Below, one piece after another: positions 1-9,510 of a stretch of 64,000 bases of DNA. The stretch is from Paraburkholderia ginsengiterrae. GTDB lineage: Bacteria; Pseudomonadota; Gammaproteobacteria; Burkholderiales; Burkholderiaceae. The translations under genes and the position numbers were made by a program. The stretch is taken from positions 1-64,000 of the forward strand of contig NZ_LXKA01000382.1 of the NCBI RefSeq assembly GCF_001645125.1, read 5' to 3'. How positions within the stretch are numbered: position 1 is the first letter of the stretch; every line of letters begins with the position of its first letter. The notes beneath the pieces were generated by a model. It worked only from the letters and a program-made list of their open reading frames with translations, did not search any database and was not told the origin of the DNA.

Positions 1-57
1 CGGACGACGTCAAACGCAAACGCAATTCGAAGGAGGCAGCACTCAGCTAATAACCGT

Positions 58-1314
58 ATGCGCAGGTGTATCAAATTTAAATTGCGTTTGCGTCCGACGC
101 TGTATCAACTTGAGATTGCGTTTGACATCAGTGTCAAAGTCGCGCTGATGTGGCTAACGGGACGTCTGGCTCCGGACTTCAAGACAATTGCCGACTTTCG
201 CCGTGACAGCGGCGCAGCCATTCGCAACGTATGGCGGCGTTTTGTCGAACTATGTCGCGGGCTCAAGCTGCTATCCAGTGACATGGTGGTCATCGACGGT
301 AGCAAGTTCAAGGCATCAACCAGCCGCGACAGGAACTACACGGCAAGCAAGATCGACAAGCGTCAGAAGCAGATCGAGGAAAGCGTGCAGCGATATCTCG
401 ACCTGATTGAAACCGCCGACCGCATTAGTCCTACGGGATTTGATGTAAAAACCGTCCGGCTCTACGAGAAGGTCGCCGTGTTGCGCCAGCAGATGCGTGA
501 GCTTAAGCAGATCAGCAGGCAGCTAGAAAGGCAGCCGGACAAGCAGTTGTCGATGACGGATCCGGACGCACGGTCGATGGCAACAAGTGGAAGAGGCTCC
601 GGCATAGTGGGCTACAACGTCCAGACAGCAGTTGACACGAAACATCATCTGATCGTTGAACACGAAGTAACCAACGTCGGCAACGATCATGGGCAACTCA
701 GCAAAATGGCGCTGTCGGCGAAGCACGCGATGGGCAGATCGAAGCTGAAGGTTGTAGCTGACCGGGGTTACTTCAGCGGCCCGGAGATAAGGGCGTGCGA
801 TCTGAACGACGTCAGCGCGTATGTTCCCAAGCCGCTCACGTCAGCATCCCGGAAGAAGGGTCTGTTCACGAAGTCCGACTTCGTCTACATGGCAAAAAGT
901 GACGTGTATCGATGCCCTGCTGGCGAGCGGGCAATCCATCGATTTACAACCGTCGAACATGACATGAATCTACGGGTCTACTGGCCGAGTGCCTGCCCGC
1001 GTTGCCATCTGAAGGAACAATGTTCAACAAGCGACTATCGTCGTATTCGACGATGGGAACACGAGAACGCGCTGGAAGCCATGCAGCGCCGGCTTGACCG
1101 GAGGCCCGACGCAATGACGATCCGCCGAAGTACAGTCGAGCATGTGTTCGGGACGCTAAAGCACTGGATGGGGCCCGCCCACTTCCTGACCCGGACGCTC
1201 AAACGCGTGAGTACCGAGATGAGCCTGAACGTGCTTGCCTACAACCTGAAGCGGGTCATGAAAATACTTGGCGTCGCAGGGACGTTAAAGGCCATGACAG
1301 GAATCAGAAGCTAA
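58..1314 (+). pseudogene. IS1182-family transposase, 5'-truncated
   Basis: This is the DDE transposase of an IS1182-type insertion sequence. From about residue 30 it reads like the family (MWLTGRLAPDFKTIADFRRD, a central VIDGSKFKA segment, and a C-terminal HVFGTLKHWMGPAHFLTRT followed by MSLNVLAYNLKRV). The usual first 90 or so residues, with the helix-rich N-terminal domain, are missing. They are replaced by unrelated sequence in positions 1-147 that contains short inverted repeats (CGCAAACGCAATT at 15-27 against AATTGCGTTTGCG near 84-96, and a tttgaca/tgtcaaa palindrome near 121-138). The reading frame is open to the window edge, so the ATG at 58 is only formal. It is probably inactive. A hairpin follows the stop directly, and a porin remnant ends shortly after it, suggesting that the element landed in or beside that porin. 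Confidence 0.8.
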
Positions 1315-1334
1315 GCCCCGAGGGGCTTTGTTGG
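1313..1334 (+). terminator. Hairpin terminator after the transposase
   Basis: The stop codon is embedded in AAGCCCC-ga-GGGGCTT, a 7-bp GC-rich stem with a very short loop, followed by TTGTT. This resembles a short intrinsic terminator for the transposase transcript. Confidence 0.45.
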
Positions 1335-1474
1335 GCTCGCGATGCCAGAATAGTGCAAACTCGTCGTATCGAATTTGATCGACCTGATCTGCAATCGAGC
1401 GCTTCGCCGAGAAAACGGCGTTTCCACACGGTTTGGATCATGACCTGAACCGAAAAACCACTTAAATTGGGACT

Positions 1475-1890
1475 CTAATATGAGATTGCATTGTCGTTAC
1501 GGACATCGATGACTTGGAAGTTGTTCAGGGCCGAAGCGAGAGTAGCATCGTTAAATGCGTCGTATCTCCCCACGACAGGGATGTAAACAGGCGAGAGTTG
1601 ACGTCCAACGCGCACTCGCCGAAAGTCGAACTCGCAAAACCGATCCACGCCTGACGACTCCACGCACGTGTGACGTCAAAAGCCGCGCCTGTATTGCTGT
1701 AGAACCAGTTCTCGAGTTGGAAGTTAAAAATATTTCCACCTCCAAGTCGTTCGGTTCCTTTCAGACCGTACCGAGATCCGGTCGCAGCACCAGAGTCAAT
1801 TCTCGCAGCAGTCCCGTTTCCAGCATTGGTAATTTCAATGCTGGTATCGATCACGCCATAGAGCGTAACATCGGTCACCGCAATGCTCCT
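1475..1890 (-). pseudogene. Porin (Gram-negative porin family) remnant, frameshifted and truncated
   Basis: Reading the minus strand from about 1878, one frame gives VTDVTLYGVIDTSIE, then SRYGLKGTERLGGG and a FQLENWF segment. These are the first strands of a Burkholderia-type trimeric porin. Near 1620-1660 the homology passes to another frame, which gives VGRQLSPVYIP and later FASALNN-like and DNAISY blocks, matching porin strands about 100-150. The gene then stops at 1475, well before a full porin (about 350-380 residues) would end. The signal peptide is also replaced by an unrelated hydrophobic stretch. It lies just downstream of the MFS gene on the same strand, so it was probably once the outer-membrane partner of that transporter and was broken during insertion of the IS1182 element. 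Confidence 0.75.
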
Positions 1891-1964
1891 AAGTATTGGA
1901 TATATAATTAGGAATGCGATGCTAATAAGTAAAATTATCGCATATTTTTCTTGATCTTTAGGGG

Positions 1965-3428
1965 CTAGGTGTGCGTCCGAATCATTGCTCGCTGATTGTT
2001 TTCCGTCACGGTCGTGACCCGCTGATTCCGGCGCAGGCGTATATCTAACAAAAACAGAAATCCCGTCGAGATGCCCCCGATTAGAGCTGCGATAGCCCCG
2101 AGGTTGACGACGCTCTGGGTTGAAAGACCACGCATCATCAGCTCTCCAGCCAGGATCGGACCGCAAACAGATCCCAGGCGACCGACACCCAACGCCCAGC
2201 CCATGCCGGTCGAATGCACTGCTTGCGGATAAAGATCAAGGCCGACGGCTTGTATACCTGCCTGTCCACCGATAATGGATGTACCCGCCACGAACGTGGC
2301 CACCGCCAATGGTCCGATGCCCATATGCAATGTGGGGACCACAGCGTAAATCGCTGCTGCACCGATCACATATCCGACAAGCAGAACCAATTTTGGATTA
2401 GTGCGACGAGCCAGCGATCCAAGAAGAAGAACTCCCGCAAGCCCGCCTATCTGCATCACTGAGGTCGCAAGAGCAGCATCACGGTATCCAAGACCGGCCT
2501 CCTGGCAAAGTATTGGCAGCCAACTTGCAAGAAGGTAGAGACACAGCAGATTACAGAAGGCAATCGCCCAGATGCATAGTGTCTGCAAGGTCCTTCGATG
2601 CGCGAACAGTTCGAGGAACGGTGCACCCTTCGTCGAAGCAGGAGCACTGAAGGGCGTCAAACTTGCCGCTATGCCCGGGCCAAATACTTTCACCGCGATT
2701 CGCTGCGCTGAAGTGCTCAGGTTGCCTTCGCGTCGGATCAGGAAGTTCAACGATTCCGGCATCCAGAAGGCCATACAGAACGCGACCATTATGGACGCGA
2801 GCCCACCTGCTACGAACACGCCTCGCCAACCCGAGCTAGATATCAATAGTGCCGCAACTGGGCCGCCAATCGCTCCTCCTGCTGACATACCAAGACTGAC
2901 CAGCATTACAGTGAGAAATCGACGTTTGCTCGGGGCGAATTCCGCGCAGATCGACAGTGCGTTAGGCAAAATAACGCCGAGCCCAAATCCCGTCAGTGCC
3001 CGTGCAATGAAGAGTTCTCCAAAGATCTGTGCTTTCGCCGACGCCAGCATGCTCAGCCCACTAACAAGCAGCGCCGCGACAGTCACCTTGCGTCGACCTA
3101 AGATGTCAGCGATGGGGCTAAGGACAATTGCCCCGACGAACATCCCGACTAATGATGCACTGAAGGCCTGGCCTATCGAGGAGTGGTTAAGAGCTAGGTC
3201 GACGCGCAACAAAGGCGCGACATATGCCATTGCGTAGGCATCGTATCCGTCAAAAACGAGGCAGATAAAACAAAGAAAAAATATAAAAAACTGGTAGCGC
3301 CCGATCGATTTTCGATCCAGAGCAGATTCAAACGAAAAAACGACGTCGCTATCATTTTGTGTCACGTTGACTCCGAAAGAGTGCACGGTTTTGACTACAC
3401 GGCGCGAATTGAAGTCTTCAGTCACCAC
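1965..3428 (-). CDS. MFS transporter, aromatic acid:H+ symporter (AAHS) type
   Basis: A 487-residue inner-membrane transporter with about 12 hydrophobic segments. It carries the AAHS hallmark FDGYDAYAM in the first helix (around residue 60), the MFS loop 2-3 motif with DILGRRK, and a helix-4 arginine segment (IARALTGFGLGVILPN). Family members such as PcaK and BenK bring benzoate-like acids into the cell with protons, so uptake of an aromatic carboxylate for the catabolic genes further along is likely. The start is a GTG at 3426-3428 with an AGGTAGA ribosome site upstream. About 40 residues precede the first helix, somewhat long for the family. A porin remnant follows on the same strand. The substrate cannot be told from sequence. 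Confidence 0.85.
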   Translation of the reverse strand: MVTEDFNSRRVVKTVHSFGVNVTQNDSDVVFSFESALDRKSIGRYQFFIFFLCFICLVFDGYDAYAMAYVAPLLRVDLALNHSSIGQAFSASLVGMFVGAIVLSPIADILGRRKVTVAALLVSGLSMLASAKAQIFGELFIARALTGFGLGVILPNALSICAEFAPSKRRFLTVMLVSLGMSAGGAIGGPVAALLISSSGWRGVFVAGGLASIMVAFCMAFWMPESLNFLIRREGNLSTSAQRIAVKVFGPGIAASLTPFSAPASTKGAPFLELFAHRRTLQTLCIWAIAFCNLLCLYLLASWLPILCQEAGLGYRDAALATSVMQIGGLAGVLLLGSLARRTNPKLVLLVGYVIGAAAIYAVVPTLHMGIGPLAVATFVAGTSIIGGQAGIQAVGLDLYPQAVHSTGMGWALGVGRLGSVCGPILAGELMMRGLSTQSVVNLGAIAALIGGISTGFLFLLDIRLRRNQRVTTVTENNQRAMIRTHT

Positions 3429-3463
3429 TCTACCTGCGCGTTTTAAGGTAGGTCGCCGAAATC

Positions 3464-4114
3464 TTGGGGTACAAGCGATTTTCGTTGGTCGGATGCATGA
3501 GATTCAGTAATGCGTTGAAATGGTACGTGATCGAAATTGACGTACCTAGGGACTATCTCTCTATGGCTAGCACGCCTTCCTCGACATCCCGATGGAGGAT
3601 CTTGAATTCTCCTTTGCCCGTTACGGCGGGGCAGTACTCGCACACTTTCCCATCGGTAGGGGACGCCGCCACATTACCCCTCGTGTATCCGGTGCAACGT
3701 TTTGATTTCCTGGACTACGACTTTCGGTACCGGCGAGGAGGCAGCCTCGAGGTCGACTATTGTCCGTTCAAGGCTACCTAGCCTGAAGACCTGGCTGCGG
3801 AGGCAATGGCCAGCTTTCTACTTCTTTTGGGGCCCGCAAGCGAAGGGATCGCGATTCCCGTGATTCCCGCGCGCTTGATGCGCGATCATGTCGAGCGAGG
3901 CGAATCTTCAGCGCAGATTGCTCGCTCGCAAGCGTCGCGCCCGGGCAAGGGCATTAGCACCTGGCTGGTTCAGGACATCATCGGACTCTGGACAGGAGAT
4001 TGGGACGATCAGGTCGTCGCACGGGCCGAAGGCGGCACGGATCGAGAACCGTTTGTTTTCGCCGAGTTGGTCGTGGAACGCATCCGGAAGGGGCCCGACG
4101 GCTGGGGCAACTGA
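3464..4114 (+). other. Two consecutive same-frame short ORFs of unknown nature
   Basis: Between the divergent MFS gene and the convergent nuclease gene, one plus-strand frame is open from 3464 to 3781 (105 codons) and again from 3806 to 4114 (102 codons), separated by one stop and a few codons. The second ORF reads like a real soluble protein (ARLMRDHVERGESSAQIA, then WLVQDIIGLWTGDWDDQVV). It could be one decayed gene of about 215 codons with an internal stop. I do not recognise a family, and no convincing ribosome site precedes either ORF. No other gene is visible in 3429-4217. Confidence 0.25.
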
Positions 4115-4217
4115 TCGTTCTGCTTGAACTCTGATCGCGTATGCCGGTCGCGTCTCGCGGTATCCAGATACGCGGTCTAGACGCAAAGTTCGATTCCGAA
4201 CAGGAAGACGACACCAT

Positions 4218-5291
4218 CTATCGGCCAGGTAGGTCACTGCCGGCGTCTGGCATCGACGTGAAGTCGAATACCGAACTGTGAGCCCGATCGAAGCGTGGGC
4301 ACACGAGTCGAGGCTCCAGCGGACCTTTAAGCGGACCGACGAATTTGTATCTCATGCTGGATCCGCATTTTGGGCAGCTCGCGAAAATTCGCGTCAGGTA
4401 CACGTCACCTCGAGCATCTGCTTCAAAAAGCAATCCTCGGTCGAACGGAGACGCCAAGGTTGGCATTCGCTGTCTAAGCGCATAGCAGACAATTATGAGC
4501 ATCACCCCAGCCATCATCATCGAAAGGCCGCCGAGGAAGCCAAACCAGTACGGGGGATGATGCAGAATGAAGGGTGTCCCGCATGTGAACCAGATTCCCA
4601 TGCCGGTGATGCAGAGGAGAATCGCGTAGGGTCCTAACTTTTGGGAGTTCACTATGGGGCGATTCAGCACGTACGAACGTTTTGCATTAACAAACATCCG
4701 TCCATGTTCGTCATATATCTCTTCGTTTTTTCGCCGTCCGTTCTGAGCTTCGACTAGCGTTTCAATCAATGACGTAATTCTGCTCGCGGTCTTGTCGCTC
4801 CGTTGCTGGGCGTCCCGGAATGCCGCTAGGGTAATGGAATCAGGAGTGGGAGCATACTGCTGTCGGAGAGAATCGTGCGCGCAAATATGATTGCAAATGT
4901 CGCCCCAAAACTCGACCTGAACCGCAAACTTGCTCTCGGCCATGCGTTGGCTCGACAGTTCTTCCGTCCACTGAAGGAGGTGCGTATCACGCTCGGCCGT
5001 AGTGGCGAATATCAGTGTGCCGACGTCCCACGTACTGGCATCGAGCTTCCTGATGTCCTCTTCCAGCACTTCGGGTGTGAGTGCTTTCAGGTCGTATCTC
5101 TTGCATTGAATGGCGACTGCGCGCTCGGACCTGGTTCGTACCAAGACGTCGATGCCATGCTGCGACTGCCCTGATCGTCCGTTGATGGACGGCAACGGGT
5201 CCTTGAAGACGGCCCCATAAACATTGGCGCAAAGCTGCTCAAAATCGGCTTCTCCCAGCGGCTTGCGTATTTCTGGTCGATATGGTTGCAT
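4218..5291 (-). CDS. Membrane-anchored Mrr-like restriction endonuclease-fold protein
   Basis: A 357-residue protein with three parts. Residues 1-130 look like a PD-(D/E)XK nuclease of the Mrr type: FEQLCANVYG helix, then GIDVLV (D48) and AIQCKRY (Q62, K64), the D...QxK arrangement of that family. Two hydrophobic segments lie at about 222-243 and 249-272. A C-terminal zinc-ribbon-like part has C306, C309, C331 and H338 (CPKCG ... CPRFDRAH). Mrr-like enzymes cut foreign or modified DNA, and membrane-anchored versions are plausible in phage defence, but I see no partner gene. The ATG at 5289-5291 has only a weak ribosome site. It lies among IS and pseudogene debris, which suggests horizontal transfer. 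Confidence 0.7.
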   Translation of the reverse strand: MQPYRPEIRKPLGEADFEQLCANVYGAVFKDPLPSINGRSGQSQHGIDVLVRTRSERAVAIQCKRYDLKALTPEVLEEDIRKLDASTWDVGTLIFATTAERDTHLLQWTEELSSQRMAESKFAVQVEFWGDICNHICAHDSLRQQYAPTPDSITLAAFRDAQQRSDKTASRITSLIETLVEAQNGRRKNEEIYDEHGRMFVNAKRSYVLNRPIVNSQKLGPYAILLCITGMGIWFTCGTPFILHHPPYWFGFLGGLSMMMAGVMLIIVCYALRQRMPTLASPFDRGLLFEADARGDVYLTRIFASCPKCGSSMRYKFVGPLKGPLEPRLVCPRFDRAHSSVFDFTSMPDAGSDLPGR

Positions 5292-5719
5292 GAATTCGGA
5301 TCCGGCAAGTGGTTTATTCTTAACCCAAGCTCGTCAATGGCTTGAGCTCACTGATATAACGGCCGAATTCGCCCATTACTTAATAAATTTTAACAAACGG
5401 ATCTCGATTGAACATCGCGCACTGTGACTTGGGCAAATTTGAAGCGCGTTTGGTGGCAACCGTCAAGGCACCCGTTGCAGAACGCTAGTGCGTTGCACTT
5501 TCACATTGTGGCGTGCGTCCAGCCGGTACGTGTTCTGTCTGGAGGGGCGAAATGCCGGACCGCCGTCCGCTTTGAGGGCTGGTGATGGTTGGGCGTAGTC
5601 ACGTTCCAAGGCGTGCGCGTATTGCGCTCTCATGTGTGCGTGGGAAGCGGTGCTGCCGTCCGAATCCGCAAGTACTTCGGCCCAGCGAGTAACCTCTCTC
5701 GCAGTCCCTGTCCACGGAA
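5292..5719. other. Intergenic region without a recognisable gene
   Basis: About 430 bases upstream of the nuclease gene. The first part is AT-richer (around 5315-5400) and may hold the nuclease promoter. No protein remnant, RNA or repeat could be supported here. Confidence 0.4.
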
Positions 5720-6093
5720 CGGGCGAGTGTCCCCTTCGGGAGGCGTTGTCACGGTGTTGGTTTTGACACCGGGAACATAACGATCCCGTATGGAATCCAC
5801 CTGTGCCTTCAGGAGCAGATTGTCCTCACGCTCACGATGGTCGTAACTTCAAAGGGCGCTGCAGGTGTCCCGGGATTCATGTTTGTCATCCTGCTGGCGA
5901 CACTGGCGAGTGCCGGTCTGCCCCTCGAAGGGCTTGCTTTCATCGCAGGCGTGGATCGTCTGATGGATATGGGAAGAACGGTCCTGAACGTGTTGGCAAT
6001 GCCTTGGCGCCGTTGACTATCGCGAAATCGGAGGGGCAGTACGATAACGAAAAAGGCCGTCAATACATCGAGTCGATCAAGTCGCGATGTTGA
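5720..6093 (+). pseudogene. Dicarboxylate/amino acid:cation symporter (DAACS) 3' remnant
   Basis: The plus strand from about 5790 reads LTLTMVVTSKGAAGVPG, then VILLATLASAGLPLEGLAF and AGVDRLMDMGRTVLNV, which are the re-entrant loop and last helices of a DctA/GltP-type symporter. A stop (MPWRR then TGA near 6015) interrupts it, and the expected ending continues in another frame as VGNALAPLTIAKSEGQYD. Possible traces of the preceding helix (VVTVLVLTPG) lie near 5740-5770 before another stop. About three quarters of the gene is absent. Frameshifts and missing 5' sequence make it clearly non-functional. A live copy would have taken up C4-dicarboxylates or glutamate-like substrates. Confidence 0.75.
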
Positions 6094-6265
6094 GACCCAG
6101 GCGCGGTGAACGGGACGTTTTTCATTGCGGGATGTTGCGGACTACCGCCAGCCCATTTGTGACGAGAGACGTGAGAGCCTACCGCGTGGTTCGTCTTCTT
6201 GCCGGAGAGCCGTTGCGGTTTCCGTGAGTGACCCAAAACGCGTACTGAAACACAACCGTTCATCG

Positions 6266-7912
6266 TCAGCCTGTCGAAGCCACCGACGTTTCAGTCAGCG
6301 ATGGTCTCGGTACGACTATCCTGGTGGAGCGGTGAGCAGGAAGGTCTACCTTGACCAAGGTGCCGATTCCTGGCGAACTCATGACGTCAATCTGGCCGCC
6401 GAGCATTAGAACGCGTTCCTCCATTCCGGCGAGGCCGAAAGATCTATTTCTGGTCGCCTGGACGTCGAATCCCTGACCGTCGTCAAGGACTTCCAGCAAG
6501 TAAGCATTCGTTGTTCGTTCTAGTGTGATAATTACCTCGGTAGCATCAGCGTGACGCGTGACATTTGTCAGCGCCTCCTGGACGACGCGGAATAGCACGA
6601 TAGCGTGATCTTCGCTCATTGCCATATTCTCGTCTCGCATGCGAAGGTGGCACATCGTGCGGCCATTGCGGTTGAATTCGGCGGTGAGCCACTCGAGAGC
6701 TGCTGCAATGCCCATATCCAGAACCGGAGGGCGTAGCGATGTTATGACGCTCCTGACAACCTGCATGGTTTGATCAACCAAGGCGATCAGTGACCCAGTC
6801 TCGTCGACCAGCGCTGGACGGTCGTTTTTAAGCTGCATACGCAATGTCGACGCACGCATGCGAAGCGCGGTGAGATGTTGTCCGAGTTCGTCGTGCAGTT
6901 CGCGTGCAATATGCTTGCGTTCTTCTTCTCGGGCTGTCTCGCGCCGCGAGGCAAGTTCCCGCAGCATTTCATAGGATTCACGCAGGCGGTGCTCGGCCTT
7001 CCTCTGCCCAGTCAGATCGACCACGAAGGCGACACCTTCTTTCTCGGTTTCATCGAAGGTGGCGGTAGTAAGCATAATTGGAACGCGGCTGCCGTCTTTC
7101 CTGATGTACTCCTTTTCGAACGGTGGCAAGAAGCCGGTCTTCCTCAAACCGGGTATCAGTTCTCGCAAATCACGATCGAGCCATTCCTGCGGGGTAAGAT
7201 GTTTCCAGTTGATGCATCCCGACGCAAGATCTTCGCGATCGTAGCCAACAATGTGAAGAAACGCGTCGTTGGCGACATGAATGCAACCGTCGAGGTCGTA
7301 GATGAAAATACCGACAATGTTGGTGTCGACTAACCGCCGGATCTTCGCCTCGCGTTCGGTGAGTCGCTGACACAGCCGGATATTTTCCATGGCGATCGCA
7401 GCTTGAGACGTCAGCAGCTTCAGGACCGCCAGGCGAGCGGGGGAGAAGACGCGCGGGGCCAGGTTGTTTTCGAGATATAGAACGCCGATGAGCTTGGCTT
7501 GGGTCAGCAATGGCAGACCGAGAACCGAGCGTGCGCGGTGTTGCCTGATGTACGGGTCTTCGACGAATGTACCTTCTGCCAATGCATCGTCGAGGAGCAA
7601 GCACGCCTGGCTACTCAGGACATGGCGTAGGATAGACTCCGGAAGCGCTGTGGCGGCCAAGGCATGTTTGCACAATTGCACCGTTACCGTATCGCCGTCG
7701 GCTATCGCTTCTGCAGCAATCCGTTCTCCAGCAGTTTGGGCAAGAATCAACAGCGCTCGCCCGGCTCCAGCTTGCATCAGCGCCGTCCGCATGAGCGTGT
7801 CGATCAGCTTTTCAAAGACCAACTCGCCTGATACCGCTTGAGATAGCTGGATTACGGTCGCCAGGTCGAGCTGTTCGAAGGACGTGGCGATGGTGCCGAT
7901 ATGCGCGGTCAC
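6266..7912 (-). CDS. GAF-PAS sensor histidine kinase (HisKA_3 type)
   Basis: A 548-residue cytosolic histidine kinase. A GAF domain covers about 30-170 (LIGVLYLENNLAPRVF). A PAS domain covers about 185-310 (VGIFIYDLDG, then EYIRKDGSRVPI). A HisKA_3 dimerisation segment holds the phospho-accepting histidine in HIARELHDELGQHL. The HATPase domain has EALTNVTRHADA, DDGQGF and GLAGMEERV. The N-terminus (TIATSFEQLDLATVIQLSQ) closely resembles the region following the AAA/kinase part of the large trifunctional Ser/Thr-kinase/ATPase/histidine-kinase proteins common in Burkholderiales, so this looks like a free-standing C-terminal version. The start is a GTG with a good AGGAGG site 7 bases upstream, which supports an independent gene. 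No response regulator is encoded next to it, and no membrane segment is visible. Confidence 0.85.
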   Translation of the reverse strand: MTAHIGTIATSFEQLDLATVIQLSQAVSGELVFEKLIDTLMRTALMQAGAGRALLILAQTAGERIAAEAIADGDTVTVQLCKHALAATALPESILRHVLSSQACLLLDDALAEGTFVEDPYIRQHRARSVLGLPLLTQAKLIGVLYLENNLAPRVFSPARLAVLKLLTSQAAIAMENIRLCQRLTEREAKIRRLVDTNIVGIFIYDLDGCIHVANDAFLHIVGYDREDLASGCINWKHLTPQEWLDRDLRELIPGLRKTGFLPPFEKEYIRKDGSRVPIMLTTATFDETEKEGVAFVVDLTGQRKAEHRLRESYEMLRELASRRETAREEERKHIARELHDELGQHLTALRMRASTLRMQLKNDRPALVDETGSLIALVDQTMQVVRSVITSLRPPVLDMGIAAALEWLTAEFNRNGRTMCHLRMRDENMAMSEDHAIVLFRVVQEALTNVTRHADATEVIITLERTTNAYLLEVLDDGQGFDVQATRNRSFGLAGMEERVLMLGGQIDVMSSPGIGTLVKVDLPAHRSTRIVVPRPSLTETSVASTG

Positions 7913-8166
7913 GGGGGCTCCTCCTTGATCTGCGGAAGTAATTGATCAAGCTGCCTGACCTTGCCCTTAGCACCCTAGCAGGCGCAGCCGTAACGAAGGC
8001 TAGGTGTCCCCGACCGAGGGACTGATGCGCCAGTCCAGCAATTCCCAGTGCAACTGTACGGGACAACAAAAGCGCGGATTGCCGTCGTGCCGCCGCAGAC
8101 TATGGGGCGGCAACCGTGATGCAGCGTGACGTGCCGGAGCACGCGGTGTGCTCCGCGCGCTAATCA

Positions 8167-8943
8167 TCAAGACAACAAATCCATGCAGAGTCTGTCTAGC
8201 GCGTGTTTCAGATCGATTCTACGATACGTTTCCGTGATTCGTCCTTGCCGAAGGCATTCGTCAAAACGCTTTGATCGTTCTTCGTGGATAGCATTCGGAA
8301 CTTCGGCTGCGCGCCTTCGATAGTTTTCGATTACTCGTTCGTTGTCCACTCGTTGCAAGGGTGGAAGCCGGCGACTGGCAAGAAATTCGAGCATCGGACC
8401 CGGGCGTAATGATTTCGCACTGTTCTCGATCGGTGCGGCGCCGAAAGCATTGATCCGCAACGTCGAGTCCTCGACAATCCCATCATATCCGTAGGCATAG
8501 CACTGCTTGATTCTGTCGGCGGCAGCGTCGGGTTCTTTGAAGTGATGTTTCAGATTTTGCGCCGGACCCTCGGGCACAACAAGGTGAGTAATGCCATGGC
8601 TGTTTACGGATCCCAAGACGTCGACGTGATCGTTCTCGACAAAAATTTCCTTGCGTGGTGGCCAGAAGTCGAACGCCGAGTGGTTGCCGTGCTTCGCACC
8701 GACGTGAAACAGGTAAATCTCTGGGTAAACGGGGCGCCTACGGCGATCACGACCCGGCGAGTCGTAGAACGCTGTCGTGGCAACCTGGATTAGCAAGGAC
8801 GCTCCCAATCCGCCAAAAGGCGCATTGACGATCACACCAAGCCTGTCGAAGGGCCCCCAATCCAGTAGCTCCGACGGTGATACTTTGTCTCCGCCATCCT
8901 GAATCTCGAACATCTCACTGCTTAAATATGTGGCGGTATGCAT
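8167..8943 (-). CDS. Conserved-looking hypothetical protein, 258 aa
   Basis: I do not recognise this family. The protein is soluble-looking, with no signal peptide or membrane segment. Distinct stretches are LGVIVNAPFGGLGASLL, a histidine-rich HVGAKHGNHSAFDFWPP, and a charged helical C-terminus (ENYRRRAAEVPNAIHEERS). A second possible start is the methionine at residue 11 (MFEIQDGGDKV). It stands alone, on the same strand as the histidine kinase gene and about 250 bases upstream of it, with no shared operon structure evident. Codon use looks like that of a real gene, and no longer ORF competes for the region. Confidence 0.6.
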   Translation of the reverse strand: MHTATYLSSEMFEIQDGGDKVSPSELLDWGPFDRLGVIVNAPFGGLGASLLIQVATTAFYDSPGRDRRRRPVYPEIYLFHVGAKHGNHSAFDFWPPRKEIFVENDHVDVLGSVNSHGITHLVVPEGPAQNLKHHFKEPDAAADRIKQCYAYGYDGIVEDSTLRINAFGAAPIENSAKSLRPGPMLEFLASRRLPPLQRVDNERVIENYRRRAAEVPNAIHEERSKRFDECLRQGRITETYRRIDLKHALDRLCMDLLS

Positions 8944-9510
8944 GCTTGCTCCGAAGGGTCAGGGCCGTAGGCGACGAGTGTTGAGTTCTATCGCGCACAA
9001 AACGATGCCGGATCCGACGCGAGATATATTTGTCGCTATCCAGAATTCAGACACGGTAACCAAGGGGGGCGTGCCCTACAAGCGATATTTCCTGTGTGGA
9101 CGAAGGACGAATACTCATGCATAGAGGATTTCCGCTCAGTGCTTGTTGATTCCTTCGTGTTCGTTGTCGAGCTTCAGTGTCGAGCGATACGAATCGCTAT
9201 TCGGCTTCGCACGCGGTAAGGCGCGTGACCGGCATCGTAGTTTGGGCACGGTGTAGGAGCCGTTGCCATGTATCGTTCCCCTCATCCTCCGTGCCTTTCG
9301 AGGGCGTATCGAAGTTTTGATCTCTCGACGGCTAGGCTTGCCTTGTTGGAGACGTCGCGGTGAGTGGTGCGAATGGATACCGGTCTCGCAAAAAACCTAC
9401 ATACAAGAAAGTTGCTGCTCGAGACAGAGCCGTGATGATGGACATCGGATGAATGTACCGAATGGTTTTGCGGCGATGGCGCTCTGTCTCGATACTGGTG
9501 TATGTGGAGT
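8944..9510. other. Intergenic region without a recognisable gene
   Basis: About 570 bases between two minus-strand genes. Only short ORFs without ribosome sites or family resemblance occur. No repeat or RNA could be supported. Confidence 0.35.
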
